From Caldilinea sp. CFX5 (GTDB lineage: Bacteria; Chloroflexota; Anaerolineae; Caldilineales; Caldilineaceae), in assembly GCA_021405325.1 (NCBI GenBank), contig QWII01000011.1, forward strand, positions 83,994-147,993: a stretch of 64,000 nucleotides of DNA, in the 5' to 3' direction. Every line of letters begins with the position of its first letter. Positions within the stretch are counted from its first letter, which is position 1. Below the pieces are notes generated by a model. It did no database searches and was not told where the DNA came from. It was given only the letters and a program-made list of their open reading frames with translations. Made by a program: the position numbers and the translations under genes. Below, one piece after another: positions 16,789 through 25,553 of this stretch.

Positions 16789-18201
16789 GTGAAAAAGACA
16801 ACATTGGGTGTCATTGTAGGCAACCGTGCCTTTTTTCCTGACAAATTTGTCGATGAAGGGCGCAAGGAGATTTTGCAAGTTCTCAACCGGTGGGACGTTG
16901 AGGCGGTGATTCTCGACGAGAGCGCCACCAAATTGGGCGCGGTCGAGACCTGGGGCGACGCCCAGAAGTGCGCTGAACTTTTTCGCGCCAACCGGGACAA
17001 GATCGACGGCATCTTGGTGACGCTGCCCAACTTTGGCGATGAAAAGGGCGTGGCCGATGCCATCCGACTTTCTGATCTCAATGTGCCGGTGTTGGTCCAT
17101 GCCTTCCCCGACGACATTCGCGACCTTTCCACCTCCAACCGGCGCGACGCCTTCTGCGGCAAAATTTCGGTCTGCAATAACCTCTACCAATATGGCATCA
17201 CCTATAGCATCACCCAGAGCCATACGGTCGATCCTAACTCCGAAGAGTTCAAGGATGAGTTGCGCAAGTTTGTCGGCCTGTGCCAGACGGTCAGGGGGCT
17301 GCGGCGGGCCAGACTGGGCGCAGTCGGGGCGCGACCGGATGCCTTCAAGACGGTGCGCTACAGTGAAAAGCTGCTCGAAGCCGCCGGGATCAGCGTCTCC
17401 ACGCTGGATCTCTCGCAAGTCTTTGGCGCCGCCGAAAAGTTGACGGCAGACCATCCACGGGTGCGGGCCAAGCTGGACGAGATCCACGCCTATGCCAACG
17501 CCGGTCGCACACCCGCCGCCTCGTTGGTCTTGATGGCGAAGTTGGGCATTGTCCTGGGCGACTGGATGAATGAGTACAACATCGACGCCACCGCCATCCA
17601 GTGCTGGGATTCGCTCCAGCAGAATTACGGCGTCAACATCTGCACGATCATGAGCATGATGAGTGAAAAGTTGATGCCCAGCGCCTGCGAAGTGGATATT
17701 GCCGGTGTCGCTTCTATGTATGCGCTGCAACTGGCGTCCGGCAAACCGAGCGCCCTGGTGGACTGGAACAACAGCTATAGCGACGAGCCAAACAAATGCG
17801 TCTACTACCACTGTGGCAACTGGGCCAAGAGCTTTGTGCCGGAAATTCAAATTGTGGCCGCCGAAGTCTTGGGCAGCACGTTGGGGTTGGACAACACCTG
17901 GGGCGCCGTCGATGGTCGCACCGCTGCCGGGCCGCTCACCTACGCCCGTATCGATACCGATGACCGCCACGGGCGGATCAACACCTACGTTGGCGAAGGG
18001 CTACTCACTGATGATTATCTGTCGGCGATGTCGGGTACGCGGGCTGTCGTGGAAGTGGCCGGTTTGCAGAAGCTTATGCGCTACATCTGCAAAAACGGCT
18101 TTGCCCATCACGCCGCCATGAGCCAGTCGAATGTCGCCAGTGTGTTGGCCGAAGCGTTTGAGAATTATTTGGGCTGGAATGTTTATCACCACGAGGGGTG
18201 A
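16789..18201 (+). CDS. L-fucose/L-arabinose isomerase-like protein
   Basis: A 470-aa protein starting at GTG 16789. It has the fucose-isomerase fold: N-terminal [49 protein letters not shown], and the C-terminal active-site region with [40 protein letters not shown] and [11 protein letters not shown]. Conserved Glu and Asp residues in the ACEVD block and the histidine of YHCGN are expected to hold the metal. These enzymes interconvert aldoses and ketoses. In this operon it is the candidate aldose isomerase feeding the FGGY kinase. It is not related to the ApsI-type apiose isomerase, so if apiose is the substrate this would be a non-homologous replacement. Confidence 0.88.
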   Translation: MKKTTLGVIVGNRAFFPDKFVDEGRKEILQVLNRWDVEAVILDESATKLGAVETWGDAQKCAELFRANRDKIDGILVTLPNFGDEKGVADAIRLSDLNVPVLVHAFPDDIRDLSTSNRRDAFCGKISVCNNLYQYGITYSITQSHTVDPNSEEFKDELRKFVGLCQTVRGLRRARLGAVGARPDAFKTVRYSEKLLEAAGISVSTLDLSQVFGAAEKLTADHPRVRAKLDEIHAYANAGRTPAASLVLMAKLGIVLGDWMNEYNIDATAIQCWDSLQQNYGVNICTIMSMMSEKLMPSACEVDIAGVASMYALQLASGKPSALVDWNNSYSDEPNKCVYYHCGNWAKSFVPEIQIVAAEVLGSTLGLDNTWGAVDGRTAAGPLTYARIDTDDRHGRINTYVGEGLLTDDYLSAMSGTRAVVEVAGLQKLMRYICKNGFAHHAAMSQSNVASVLAEAFENYLGWNVYHHEG

Positions 18202-18252
18202 GAGATTGAGAGATTCAGAGATTGTGTCAGGGACACCGGCTTAATCTCTCAA
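18200..18252. repeat. GAGATT-type tandem units with partial inverted copy
   Basis: Units AGAGATTG, AGAGATTC, AGAGATTG start within the stop codon of the isomerase gene; the complementary TTAATCTCTCAA lies at 18241-18252. The same AGAGATTC unit occurs in frame inside purL at 47514. Confidence 0.7.
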
Positions 18253-18296
18253 CCGCCACGCGTGTTCTGTCAAAAAAGCCGTGTTCGGTTCACCAC

Positions 18297-18364
18297 CCCG
18301 TAGGGACGCTTGAGTTTAGAGAAAGAAATGATTCCCCGTTCCTAGATTCAGCCGTCCCTACGGG
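18297..18364. repeat. Inverted repeat CCCGTAGGGACG
   Basis: Terminal arms CCCGTAGGGACG (18297-18308) and CGTCCCTACGGG (18353-18364), with further imperfect pairing inside. It lies in the 218-base gap before the GNAT gene. Confidence 0.7.
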
Positions 18365-18419
18365 ACCAAAGCAAATGATGCCAACGCGAGCCACCTCGTC
18401 AATATGAGAAAACAAAACC

Positions 18420-18983
18420 ATGACAAATATTTCCTTGACAACCCCGACACTGCACACGGCTCGCCTGCTGTTGCGTCCTTTCACGGAAGCCGACACGGAC
18501 GTAATCTATGCGCTGATGAGCAACGCAACCGTGTTGCGCTACTGGGACGCACCGCCTTGGCGCGAACGCGCACGGGCCGAACGCTTCATTGCCCGTTGCC
18601 AGGAGATGGCGCAGGAAGGCAGCGGTGTGCGGCTGGCTATCGAACGCACCGCCGACGGGGTGTTCATCGGCTGGTGCGTGTTGATGAAATGGGATCCAAC
18701 ATATCGCAGTGCGATGATTGGCTACTGTCTCGATGAGAAGGCGTGGGGCCAGGGCTTTGCCACCGAAGCCGCTGGTGCCTTGTTGCAGTGGGCCTTCGAC
18801 ACGCTGGATCTGAACCGTGTTCAGTCCGGGGCTGACACACGCAACAGGGCATCAGAACGTGTGCTGGAAAAGCTCGGCTTTGTGCGCGAAGGCACGCTGC
18901 GCGAAGATTGCATCGTGAATGGTGAGGTGTCGGATACCTCGGTCTATGGGCTGCTCCGGCGGGAGTGGGTGGCGCGTAGGTAA
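18420..18983 (+). CDS. GNAT acetyltransferase, RimJ/RimL type
   Basis: A 187-aa acetyltransferase: LHTARLLLRPFTEADTDVIY at the start, WDPTYRSAMIGYCLDEKAWGQGFATEA around the acetyl-CoA loop, then LNRVQSGADTRNRASERVLEKLGF, the standard RimJ/RimL ending. This subfamily acetylates N-terminal amines of ribosomal proteins or small molecules. It seems incidental to the surrounding sugar genes. The next gene starts 20 bp downstream with its own strong ribosome site. Confidence 0.88.
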   Translation: MTNISLTTPTLHTARLLLRPFTEADTDVIYALMSNATVLRYWDAPPWRERARAERFIARCQEMAQEGSGVRLAIERTADGVFIGWCVLMKWDPTYRSAMIGYCLDEKAWGQGFATEAAGALLQWAFDTLDLNRVQSGADTRNRASERVLEKLGFVREGTLREDCIVNGEVSDTSVYGLLRREWVARR

Positions 18984-19002
18984 GCTGGTGACAGGAGGCA
19001 AC

Positions 19003-20109
19003 ATGCAAGCGCAGATTTGGCGACGACCAGATGAGATCGTCTCGCCGGAAATACTAGACGACAACTCCGTCATCTTTCGTGTTCAGGCCGAGAATGCCGG
19101 TTCGGTACAATTGACGGGAACCTGGCCGGTGAATGTTGAACGCATGATCCCAATGGTGAAAAAAGCGGCGACGCTCTATGAAGTAAAAATCGGGCCGTTG
19201 CCTTCCGATATGTATGAGTATGAATTCATCATTGACGGCGTACCCGTCCTTGACCCAAGAAATCGCGCCGTGACCCATGACGGGGCCTGGATTCAGAATC
19301 GTTTAATTGTCCCTGGCAAACAAGCTGACCTCTATGATGTCAAGCCGGTTCCACACGGCAAGGTAACAGCCGTGTGGTATCCATCGCCAACAATCGGGCA
19401 AGAGCGGCGCATGGTCATCTATACGCCGCCGGGCTATGAAACCGCCGATCAGCCCTATCCTGTCCTCTATCTGTTACATGGCGGGGGCGGCGACGAGGAG
19501 GTGTGGCAGAGCCGGGGACGGGTCAGTTACATCTTGGATAACCTGATCGCTACCGGCGCAGCGCAGCCAATGCTGGTGGTTATGCCGAATGGGTATCCCA
19601 ATTATGTCGGTGCGCCGCTCCATCGTCCCGCTGCGACCGCACAAACGCCCGGCATCAGCGCCATGATTTCGGGCCAGTTTGAAGCAAGTTTGGTCAATGA
19701 TATTGTCCCCTATGTTGAAAAGAATTACCGGGTCAGCCCTAATCCCGATCACCGGGCTATCAGCGGCTTTTCGATGGGCGGCTATCACACGCAAATGATT
19801 ACCAACAGCCATCCTGGCCTGTTCAACTATATTGGTGTGATGAGCATGGGGTTATTTAACGAGTTGCCCGGCATAGCCTACAGTCGCGAGCAACACCTGA
19901 GTCAATTGGCAGCGCTTAAAAACAGTCAGCCCAAACTCTATTGGATCGGCATGGGGACGGAAGACTTTTTATACAAAAGTATTGCGCCCCTCCTGACGCT
20001 TTATAATGAAGTGGGTCTCCAGTATCTTTACTGCGAAAATGCTGGTTATCATGACTGGAATTCCTGGCGGTTGTATCTGACTGAGTTTGTACCGCTGCTG
20101 TTTCGATGA
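19003..20109 (+). CDS. CE1-like carbohydrate esterase (feruloyl/acetyl esterase type)
   Basis: A 368-aa alpha/beta hydrolase. Start 19003 is set by AGGAGG six bases upstream. Residues 20-110 form an immunoglobulin-like N-terminal domain (VIFRVQAENAGSVQLTGTW, then MYEYEFIIDGVPVLDPRN), as in esterases related to XynZ and Fes. The catalytic domain has VLYLLHGGGGDEEVWQ as oxyanion region, nucleophile S257 in GFSMGGYH and H350 in NAGYHDWNSWR. There is no signal peptide, so it probably acts on imported, acylated sugars in the cytoplasm. It lies next to the apiosidase-like glycosidase, which suggests a joint role in stripping plant side-chain oligosaccharides. Confidence 0.88.
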   Translation: MQAQIWRRPDEIVSPEILDDNSVIFRVQAENAGSVQLTGTWPVNVERMIPMVKKAATLYEVKIGPLPSDMYEYEFIIDGVPVLDPRNRAVTHDGAWIQNRLIVPGKQADLYDVKPVPHGKVTAVWYPSPTIGQERRMVIYTPPGYETADQPYPVLYLLHGGGGDEEVWQSRGRVSYILDNLIATGAAQPMLVVMPNGYPNYVGAPLHRPAATAQTPGISAMISGQFEASLVNDIVPYVEKNYRVSPNPDHRAISGFSMGGYHTQMITNSHPGLFNYIGVMSMGLFNELPGIAYSREQHLSQLAALKNSQPKLYWIGMGTEDFLYKSIAPLLTLYNEVGLQYLYCENAGYHDWNSWRLYLTEFVPLLFR

Positions 20110-20121
20110 GAGCAACGCTTC

Positions 20122-20192
20122 AGCATCAAAGATTTCGCAGATTACGCAGATTGATTTTTTTATCTGTTAATCTGCGAAATCTTTGATCTGCT
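20122..20192. repeat. Inverted repeat, arms of about 23 bp
   Basis: GCATCAAAGATTTCGCAGATTA (20123-20144) pairs with TAATCTGCGAAATCTTTGATCTGC (20168-20191). It fills the gap between the esterase and glycosidase genes. The left arm contains the tandem pattern CGCAGATTACGCAGATT. Confidence 0.8.
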
Positions 20193-20220
20193 TGAATAGA
20201 TACAAATGAGACGACAAACC

Positions 20221-21780
20221 ATGTTAATTTATCGTTGGCAACAAGTTGAGATCGCTTTTACAGCGGCAACCGAATATCCCAATCCTTATACGGATCTTGA
20301 CCTGTGGGTGGATTTCACCCACGAAAGCGGGCAAACCCTGCGTCGGCCCGCCTTTTGGGATGGTGGAAACAGTTGGAAAGTCCGGTTTGCTGCGCCGCAG
20401 ACAGGGCGCTGGTCTTGGCGGACATCCAGCAATCCAGAGGATACTGGACTGGCTGGGCAACAAGGCGAGTTGATCTGTGAGACCGATCCTGCGGCCAGCA
20501 ATCGCTTTGAGCGTTACGGCTTCTGGCGCATGTCACCGGGGAAACGCAGTCTTGTCCATGCCGATGGCACGCCGGCTATCCTCGTCGGCGATACAGCATG
20601 GGCGCTGCCGTGGCGTGCGACCGAGGAGCAAGCGCAAATTTATGCGCAGGATCGCCAGCGCAAAGGCTTCAACGCCGTGCTGATGATGAGCGTCCAGCCC
20701 GACATGGATGCACGGGGGCCGCGCGACCGCACACAGGACGAAGGCTTTGACGTGGGCTTTGAGGATTTGCCAAACGGCCACATCAATCAGCTCAATCCGG
20801 CCTACTTTCAAACGCTGGATCGGCTGGTGGATATTTTGGTTGCGCACGAGATTGTGCCGGTTTGGCAGCCGGTCTTCTTTGGCTTTGGCTGGAAGGGCTT
20901 GCGGGTGGCCGGCCCGGTCTTGCCACCGGCGGAATATGCCTGCTACTGCCGCTATCTCGTCGCCCGCTATGGCGCGCGTCCGGCCATCTACCTGGTGGGC
21001 GGCGACGGGTCGGGTTACGAAGCGCCAGTGGCGGCAGGTGGCGAGGAGGTCGAACACTGGGACGCGTATCAGCAGCCGACCGGCATCCACTATCGCCCCC
21101 ACGCCGATTATCGCGCCCATCAAGCCGCCGACTGGCTCGACTTTCAGTGGTGCCAGACCGGTCACTTTGGCGAACACGTCCCCGAACGGGTGACGTACAT
21201 GTGGCACAACACGCCGATCAAAGCCGTGGCCAATGGCGAGCCGACCTATGAAAATGGCGGGCAACCGGGCAAAGCGACCGGTTGGTGGCAGGGTCACGAA
21301 GCGTGGAGCAACCTCTGCGCCGGCGGCACAATGGGCGTCGTTTACGGCGCAGGTAGTCTGTGGCAATGGTTGTTGCACAAGGATGAGCCAGGGCAATCCG
21401 ATTTCTTCACGGCCAAAGGCGCAGGGTGGCGCGAAGCCATTGACTTTGAAGGGTCACGTTATGTCGGGCTGGTTTCCAAGATTTTAGAGGGCTTGCCCTT
21501 TACCGATATGCAACCCGAATGGCAAAAGACGCTGGGGCGGCGCGGGCTGAGTGTGCCGGGTCAGTTTTTCCTCTGCTATCAAGAAATGGGCGGCCCGTTG
21601 ATGCTGATGGATCGTGACCTCCCCAAGCACTATCGCATTGTTGATCCCAGAAGTGGAGAAGTCGTGGCGACTGGTGTGCGCAATGGTAGCAATACCCGGT
21701 ATCTCGACCCTGAGAAACGCATGGAACTCATCCCTGATGAGGGGGGCGCGCCGCGGCTTTATATTTTTTACAATCAGTAG
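20221..21780 (+). CDS. DUF5060-DUF4038 glycoside hydrolase, apiosidase (GH140)-like
   Basis: A 519-aa protein. An alternative start lies at 20206. Residues 1-100 are a beta-sandwich DUF5060 domain ([20 protein letters not shown] and [16 protein letters not shown]). Residues 110-430 are a DUF4038 TIM barrel with [42 protein letters not shown] (D262) and [14 protein letters not shown] (E340); an Asp/Glu pair at these places fits the acid/base and nucleophile of GH140. GH140 contains the beta-1,2-apiosidase acting on the pectin rhamnogalacturonan II. No signal peptide is visible, so the substrate would be imported first. Its closeness to a split transketolase, FGGY kinase and isomerase makes apiose the leading candidate sugar. 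Confidence 0.82.
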   Translation: MLIYRWQQVEIAFTAATEYPNPYTDLDLWVDFTHESGQTLRRPAFWDGGNSWKVRFAAPQTGRWSWRTSSNPEDTGLAGQQGELICETDPAASNRFERYGFWRMSPGKRSLVHADGTPAILVGDTAWALPWRATEEQAQIYAQDRQRKGFNAVLMMSVQPDMDARGPRDRTQDEGFDVGFEDLPNGHINQLNPAYFQTLDRLVDILVAHEIVPVWQPVFFGFGWKGLRVAGPVLPPAEYACYCRYLVARYGARPAIYLVGGDGSGYEAPVAAGGEEVEHWDAYQQPTGIHYRPHADYRAHQAADWLDFQWCQTGHFGEHVPERVTYMWHNTPIKAVANGEPTYENGGQPGKATGWWQGHEAWSNLCAGGTMGVVYGAGSLWQWLLHKDEPGQSDFFTAKGAGWREAIDFEGSRYVGLVSKILEGLPFTDMQPEWQKTLGRRGLSVPGQFFLCYQEMGGPLMLMDRDLPKHYRIVDPRSGEVVATGVRNGSNTRYLDPEKRMELIPDEGGAPRLYIFYNQ

Positions 21781-21787
21781 GCCGCAA

Positions 21788-21824
21788 TCACAAACCAGCT
21801 TTCAGGCAGAAAGCTGGTTTGTGA
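21788..21824. repeat. Perfect 16-bp hairpin
   Basis: TCACAAACCAGCTTTC (21788-21803) and its complement (21809-21824) around a 5-base loop, just downstream of the glycosidase stop. It could act as a transcript end or stabiliser; a T tract is absent. Confidence 0.75.
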
Positions 21825-21945
21825 CCCGCCTGTATTGGATCGTTCACGTCGAGCGTGCAAAGCGTACAACTATCTGTCATCCCTGGTCCGGAACGATGGC
21901 TGTACGCCTTGCCTCTCGTTGCTGAAAATTCTTGTAGTACTGTCA

Positions 21946-21999
21946 GAGGCCAACGTGACCGTGGTTGCCGTTTTTAGGCGGTACGGTCACGTTGGTCTC
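21946..21999. repeat. Inverted repeat before the importer operon
   Basis: GAGGCCAACGTGACCGT (21946-21962) pairs with ACGGTCACGTTGGTCTC (21983-21999), with one mismatch. It lies 58 bp before the solute-binding protein start. Besides a repeat it could be an operator, since it contains CAACGTGACC in both orientations. Confidence 0.65.
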
Positions 22000-22056
22000 G
22001 CACAGCGTGTGTTGTCCAAGAAAATTCCTAACTTTTATATCACAAGGAGAACTGCT

Positions 22057-24042
22057 ATGAAAAAGTTGTACCGTGTGGTAAACGGCTTCTGGGTCGCATT
22101 GGTGATCCTGAGCCTGCTTGCCGCTTGTGCGGTGCCTGATACCGGCCCGGCGCAAGAAGCGGCCGCACCGGCGGCCGCGCAACCGGCCGCCGCGACCGGC
22201 GACGGGGTGATGACCGATGTCGGCACCCCGCGCAGTGAAACGCTGATCTTCCAGACCTTTGACCGCAAGACCAACAACCCCGATCAACACAATCCGTTGA
22301 TGCAATATGCCCAGTGGCGCGGCTTCCGCGAATTGGGCTGGGGCTATCTCTGGGAGACCGACACCGGCACGGGTGAATCCTATCCCGAATTGGCCGCCGA
22401 AATGCCGGAAGTGCTGAATGACGAGCATACCCAATTCCGCGTCAAGCTGAAGGAAGGCATCTACTGGAGCGACGGCGTCGAATTCACCGCCGATGATGTG
22501 ATCTACACCCTGGATGCGATCTTTGCCAACAAAGACAAGATCACCAACAACGGCGCGCGCACCGTCAGCAACTATGTCAAAGCCTACAGCAAGGTCGATA
22601 ACTACACCTTCGAGGTTGAAACCGTCAATCCTGCTTACGATCTGCACACCGTGTTGGGCGTCTACACCTGGGGCGCAGCCCTGACCATTGTGCCCAAGCA
22701 TATCTTTGAGAAGGAAGCCGATGTCACCGCTTTCCGCAACACCAAACCTGTCACCCTGGGGCCATACGTTGTCAAAGAATTTGACCCCAATGGCTTCTGG
22801 CAACTGTGGGAGCGCCGTGAAGATTGGGAACGCTCGGCCTGGGGCTGGATGGGTGAACCAAAGCCGAAGTATGTGCTGTACAAAGACTTTGGCCCGGAAG
22901 AGACCCGTGTGCTGGCCTTTGTGGAGAATCAGTACGACGTAGACACCTTTATGAGTCCCGATAGCATCAAGGCGGCCATTGGGCAAAACCCGGAGATTTC
23001 CACCTGGTCGCCCAAGCTGCCCTATCACAATATGGACGATGCTTGTGGCTATGGCGTCTTGATCAATCAGCACAAAGCGCCGCTGGACAAAGCCGAAGTG
23101 CGCTGGGCCTTGGCCTTGTCCCTGGATTTACAGAGCGTGGGCATCAACGCGGTGAGTGGCGAATTCAAAGCCTCGCCGCTACCGATGGTTGATACGCAAA
23201 TCTTGAACCCGATCTACTTCCAGCCCTTGGCGCCGTGGCTACAGGACTTTGCGCTGGCCGACGGCTACAAGCCCTTCAACGGCAACTTTGCCAGCGAACT
23301 CGCCGCCAAACTGAGCGAGATGGGGACCGCTGCCGATCAACTGCCCGAAGGCGCCGAGGCGCAAGCGGCGGCGTTTGGTATTGGCTGGTGGAAGTACGAT
23401 GTGGCGCAGGCGGAGAAATTGTTCAACGCGGCGGGCATGACCAAGAATGCCGAAGGCTTCTACACCCTACCCGATGGCAACGTGTGGGAACTGGAACTGG
23501 TGATTCCGGGCGACTGGAACAAAGTGATGCAGCGCGTCGGCTTCTCGATTGCCGATAGCTGGCGCAAGGCCGGCATTCAGGTCAATGCGCGCCAGGTGGA
23601 CAACGCCGAGTTTGGCAATGTGCAAAACACCAATGCCTTGCTCACCACCATGCTCAACTGGACCAACTGTGTCTTTAACCCCAACTATCTCAACTCGTGG
23701 CGCACGATCCAGGAAGCCAACCTGATGGCGGCTGATGCGACTGAGACGATCAACGGCAATATGTGGCGCTGGAACAACCCGGAGGTCTTTGAACTGGTGG
23801 CCGCCAGCCGCGCCATGGAACAAAACAGCGAGGAATTCTACGAGAATGGTCGCAGCATCCTCAAAGCCTTTGTCACCGATATGGCGTACATCAACATTAT
23901 GAACATCCCCACCACGATTCCGACCAACAGCTACTATTGGCAGGGCTATCCCAAAGCCGATAATGCCTATGCGGTCCCCTACTCGTGGTGGAGTTCCGCC
24001 AAAGAGATGGTTGTGAACGTGCAACCGACAGGAAATCAGTAA
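22057..24042 (+). CDS. ABC transporter solute-binding lipoprotein, family 5 (Opp/Dpp type)
   Basis: A 661-aa extracellular binding protein. The lipoprotein signal is MKKLYRVVNGFWVALVILSL followed by lipobox LAAC with Cys24. An alanine/proline linker follows to about residue 50. The family-5 fold shows AAEMPEVLNDEHTQFRVKLK, YWSDGVEFTADDVIYTLDA, PKHIFEKE and VRWALALSLDLQSV. The start at 22057 has AAGGAGA eight bases upstream. Many family-5 proteins near glycosidases bind oligosaccharides rather than peptides. With two permeases and two ATPases downstream it forms a complete importer, probably for the glycan handled by the neighbouring glycosidases. Confidence 0.93.
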   Translation: MKKLYRVVNGFWVALVILSLLAACAVPDTGPAQEAAAPAAAQPAAATGDGVMTDVGTPRSETLIFQTFDRKTNNPDQHNPLMQYAQWRGFRELGWGYLWETDTGTGESYPELAAEMPEVLNDEHTQFRVKLKEGIYWSDGVEFTADDVIYTLDAIFANKDKITNNGARTVSNYVKAYSKVDNYTFEVETVNPAYDLHTVLGVYTWGAALTIVPKHIFEKEADVTAFRNTKPVTLGPYVVKEFDPNGFWQLWERREDWERSAWGWMGEPKPKYVLYKDFGPEETRVLAFVENQYDVDTFMSPDSIKAAIGQNPEISTWSPKLPYHNMDDACGYGVLINQHKAPLDKAEVRWALALSLDLQSVGINAVSGEFKASPLPMVDTQILNPIYFQPLAPWLQDFALADGYKPFNGNFASELAAKLSEMGTAADQLPEGAEAQAAAFGIGWWKYDVAQAEKLFNAAGMTKNAEGFYTLPDGNVWELELVIPGDWNKVMQRVGFSIADSWRKAGIQVNARQVDNAEFGNVQNTNALLTTMLNWTNCVFNPNYLNSWRTIQEANLMAADATETINGNMWRWNNPEVFELVAASRAMEQNSEEFYENGRSILKAFVTDMAYINIMNIPTTIPTNSYYWQGYPKADNAYAVPYSWWSSAKEMVVNVQPTGNQ

Positions 24043-24104
24043 AATCACGAATCACGAATCACGAATTACACTTACCTCCGTAATTCGTGATTCGTGATTC
24101 GTGG
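24043..24104. repeat. Inverted arrays of heptamer CGAATCA
   Basis: Left arm holds three AATCACG-type units ending in CGAATTAC (24045-24069); right arm 24080-24104 is complementary at 24 of 25 positions. It begins two bases after the TAA of the binding-protein gene. The left arm shares a 28-base exact match with the coding sequence of purL near 46685-46712. Confidence 0.88.
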
Positions 24105-24127
24105 TTAGTAGCTCGTAAAGGAGCAGT

Positions 24128-25117
24128 ATGGCTCTTCTCCAATACATTGCCCAACGGCTGTTGACCTATGTCATGGTTCTCTTTATTGGCATTAGCATCA
24201 CCTTCTTTTTGCCGCGCTTTATGCCCAGCGACCCGATTGAAGGGTATATTGCACAGATGCAAAATCAAGCCGGTCAGTCGATGGAAGCCGAAACTGTTGA
24301 AGAACTGCGCGCCTCGCTCAAACAACTGTATGGGCTAGAGGGCAGCTTATTCAGCCAATATGTGCGCTACCTGGAACGGGTGCTGCTCCGCTTTGACTTT
24401 GGACCATCCTTCACCTCGTTTCCGCGCCCCGTGTCCGAGATCATCTTTACTGCCCTGCCGTGGACGCTGGGGTTGTTGATCGTCACGACAATTTTGTCAT
24501 GGACGCTGGGCAATCTGATCGGGTTGGTCGCGGGTTATTTTCATAACAACCGCTTTGCCACGCTGCTCGAAGTCTTTGGCGTTGTCCTCTACCCCATTCC
24601 CTATTACATTTTGGCCTTGATGCTGATCCTGCTCCTGGCCTATACGTGGAAGATCTTCCCGCTCTCCACCACCATTCGCTCTGGGGCATCGTTCAGCACC
24701 ATTCTCTACAACTCGGCGCTACCGGCGCTGACGTTGATCACTGCCGGCTTTGGCTGGAACATCCTCAGCATGAAATCGCTGGCCTTCGCTACTAAAGAAG
24801 AACCGTATGTCACCTTTGCCCGGCTCAAAGGCGTGCCGCATTGGACGCGCATGACCAGCTATGTCTTTCGCACGGCGCTCCTGCCCCAAGTAACGGCGCT
24901 GGTGCTTTCGCTGGGGACGATCTTCAATGGCGCGCTGCTGACGGAGATGTTGTTTTCCTATCCGGGCTTGGGCTTGGTAATGCGCACCGCCGTGGGCAGC
25001 GGCGATTACAACTTGCTCTATGGCGCAATTACGATGACGATCATTGCCGTTTCCACGGCGGCGCTCGTCATTGATTTGATCTATCCGTTATTTGACCCGC
25101 GGATTCGGTATCGGTGA
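24128..25117 (+). CDS. ABC transporter permease, DppB/OppB type
   Basis: A 329-aa inner-membrane permease with six or so membrane spans; the first is about residues 8-32 (LLTYVMVLFIGISITFFLP). The cytoplasmic EAA loop, which contacts the ATPase, is EEPYVTFARLKGVPHWTRM near residues 222-240. TLGTIFNGALLTEMLFSYPGLG is replaced here by SLGTIFNGALLTEMLFSYPG, matching the family. GGAG lies six bases before ATG 24128. It pairs with the DppC-type permease at 25554. Confidence 0.92.
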   Translation: MALLQYIAQRLLTYVMVLFIGISITFFLPRFMPSDPIEGYIAQMQNQAGQSMEAETVEELRASLKQLYGLEGSLFSQYVRYLERVLLRFDFGPSFTSFPRPVSEIIFTALPWTLGLLIVTTILSWTLGNLIGLVAGYFHNNRFATLLEVFGVVLYPIPYYILALMLILLLAYTWKIFPLSTTIRSGASFSTILYNSALPALTLITAGFGWNILSMKSLAFATKEEPYVTFARLKGVPHWTRMTSYVFRTALLPQVTALVLSLGTIFNGALLTEMLFSYPGLGLVMRTAVGSGDYNLLYGAITMTIIAVSTAALVIDLIYPLFDPRIRYR

Positions 25118-25132
25118 CAGGAGATTGAACCA

Positions 25133-25366
25133 ATGCCCATGACCTTGCCACTTGAAACCAAAATCCGCATCGAACTTGAAGAAGGCGTACCAGTCATGCG
25201 TGCGCCCACAACTGTGCAAAAACGCATCCAGCTTTTGATCCAGAAAGAACGCGAATCAACCTTGACGACGCGTGAAGAAAAAGAACTAACACGCTATGAA
25301 GAACTAGATGATTATCTCAGCTTCATCAATCGTATGGTGCGTAACCTGGTCTTAGAAGCTGTTTGA
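25133..25366 (+). CDS. Small antitoxin-like protein, orphan
   Basis: A 77-aa charged protein inserted between the two permease genes, with CAGGAG eleven bases before ATG 25133. It contains VQKRIQLLIQKERES, TLTTREEKELTRYEELDDYL and SFINRMVRNLV. This pattern (a helix, then LTxxEExELxxYEELDDYLS, then NRxVRNL) resembles small putative antitoxins common in cyanobacteria and Chloroflexota; no toxin gene follows. It is followed at once by a long palindrome. It looks like a recent passenger in the transporter operon. Function not assigned. Confidence 0.6.
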   Translation: MPMTLPLETKIRIELEEGVPVMRAPTTVQKRIQLLIQKERESTLTTREEKELTRYEELDDYLSFINRMVRNLVLEAV

Positions 25367-25386
25367 AAAGTCGCGTTCAGTGGCCG

Positions 25387-25458
25387 CAAGAGTGCCGGGG
25401 ACTGGCCAGGAACTATCTGGTCATGAGGGCGTTTCCTGGCCAGTCCCCGGCACTCTTG
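25387..25458. repeat. Perfect 26-bp inverted repeat inside the importer operon
   Basis: CAAGAGTGCCGGGGACTGGC (left arm 25387-25412) is exactly complementary to 25433-25458, with a 20-base loop. It separates the antitoxin-like gene from the second permease gene. A hairpin this strong could lower expression of the downstream permease and ATPase genes. Confidence 0.88.
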
Positions 25459-25553
25459 CTAGTTGTCCACTTTTTAACCAGTTTCTTATATCCAAGGGCC
25501 GTACCGACAGATGCCGCATAAAATCCTGCGCGCACGAAATACAGGCAATTCTT

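Noticed and set aside
16705..17970. 421-codon minus-strand frame opposite the isomerase
   Set aside because: The plus-strand isomerase is conserved over the same length; codon bias of the real gene keeps the antisense frame open. The same holds for long antisense frames at 21943-23073, 27343-28365 and 29863-30987.
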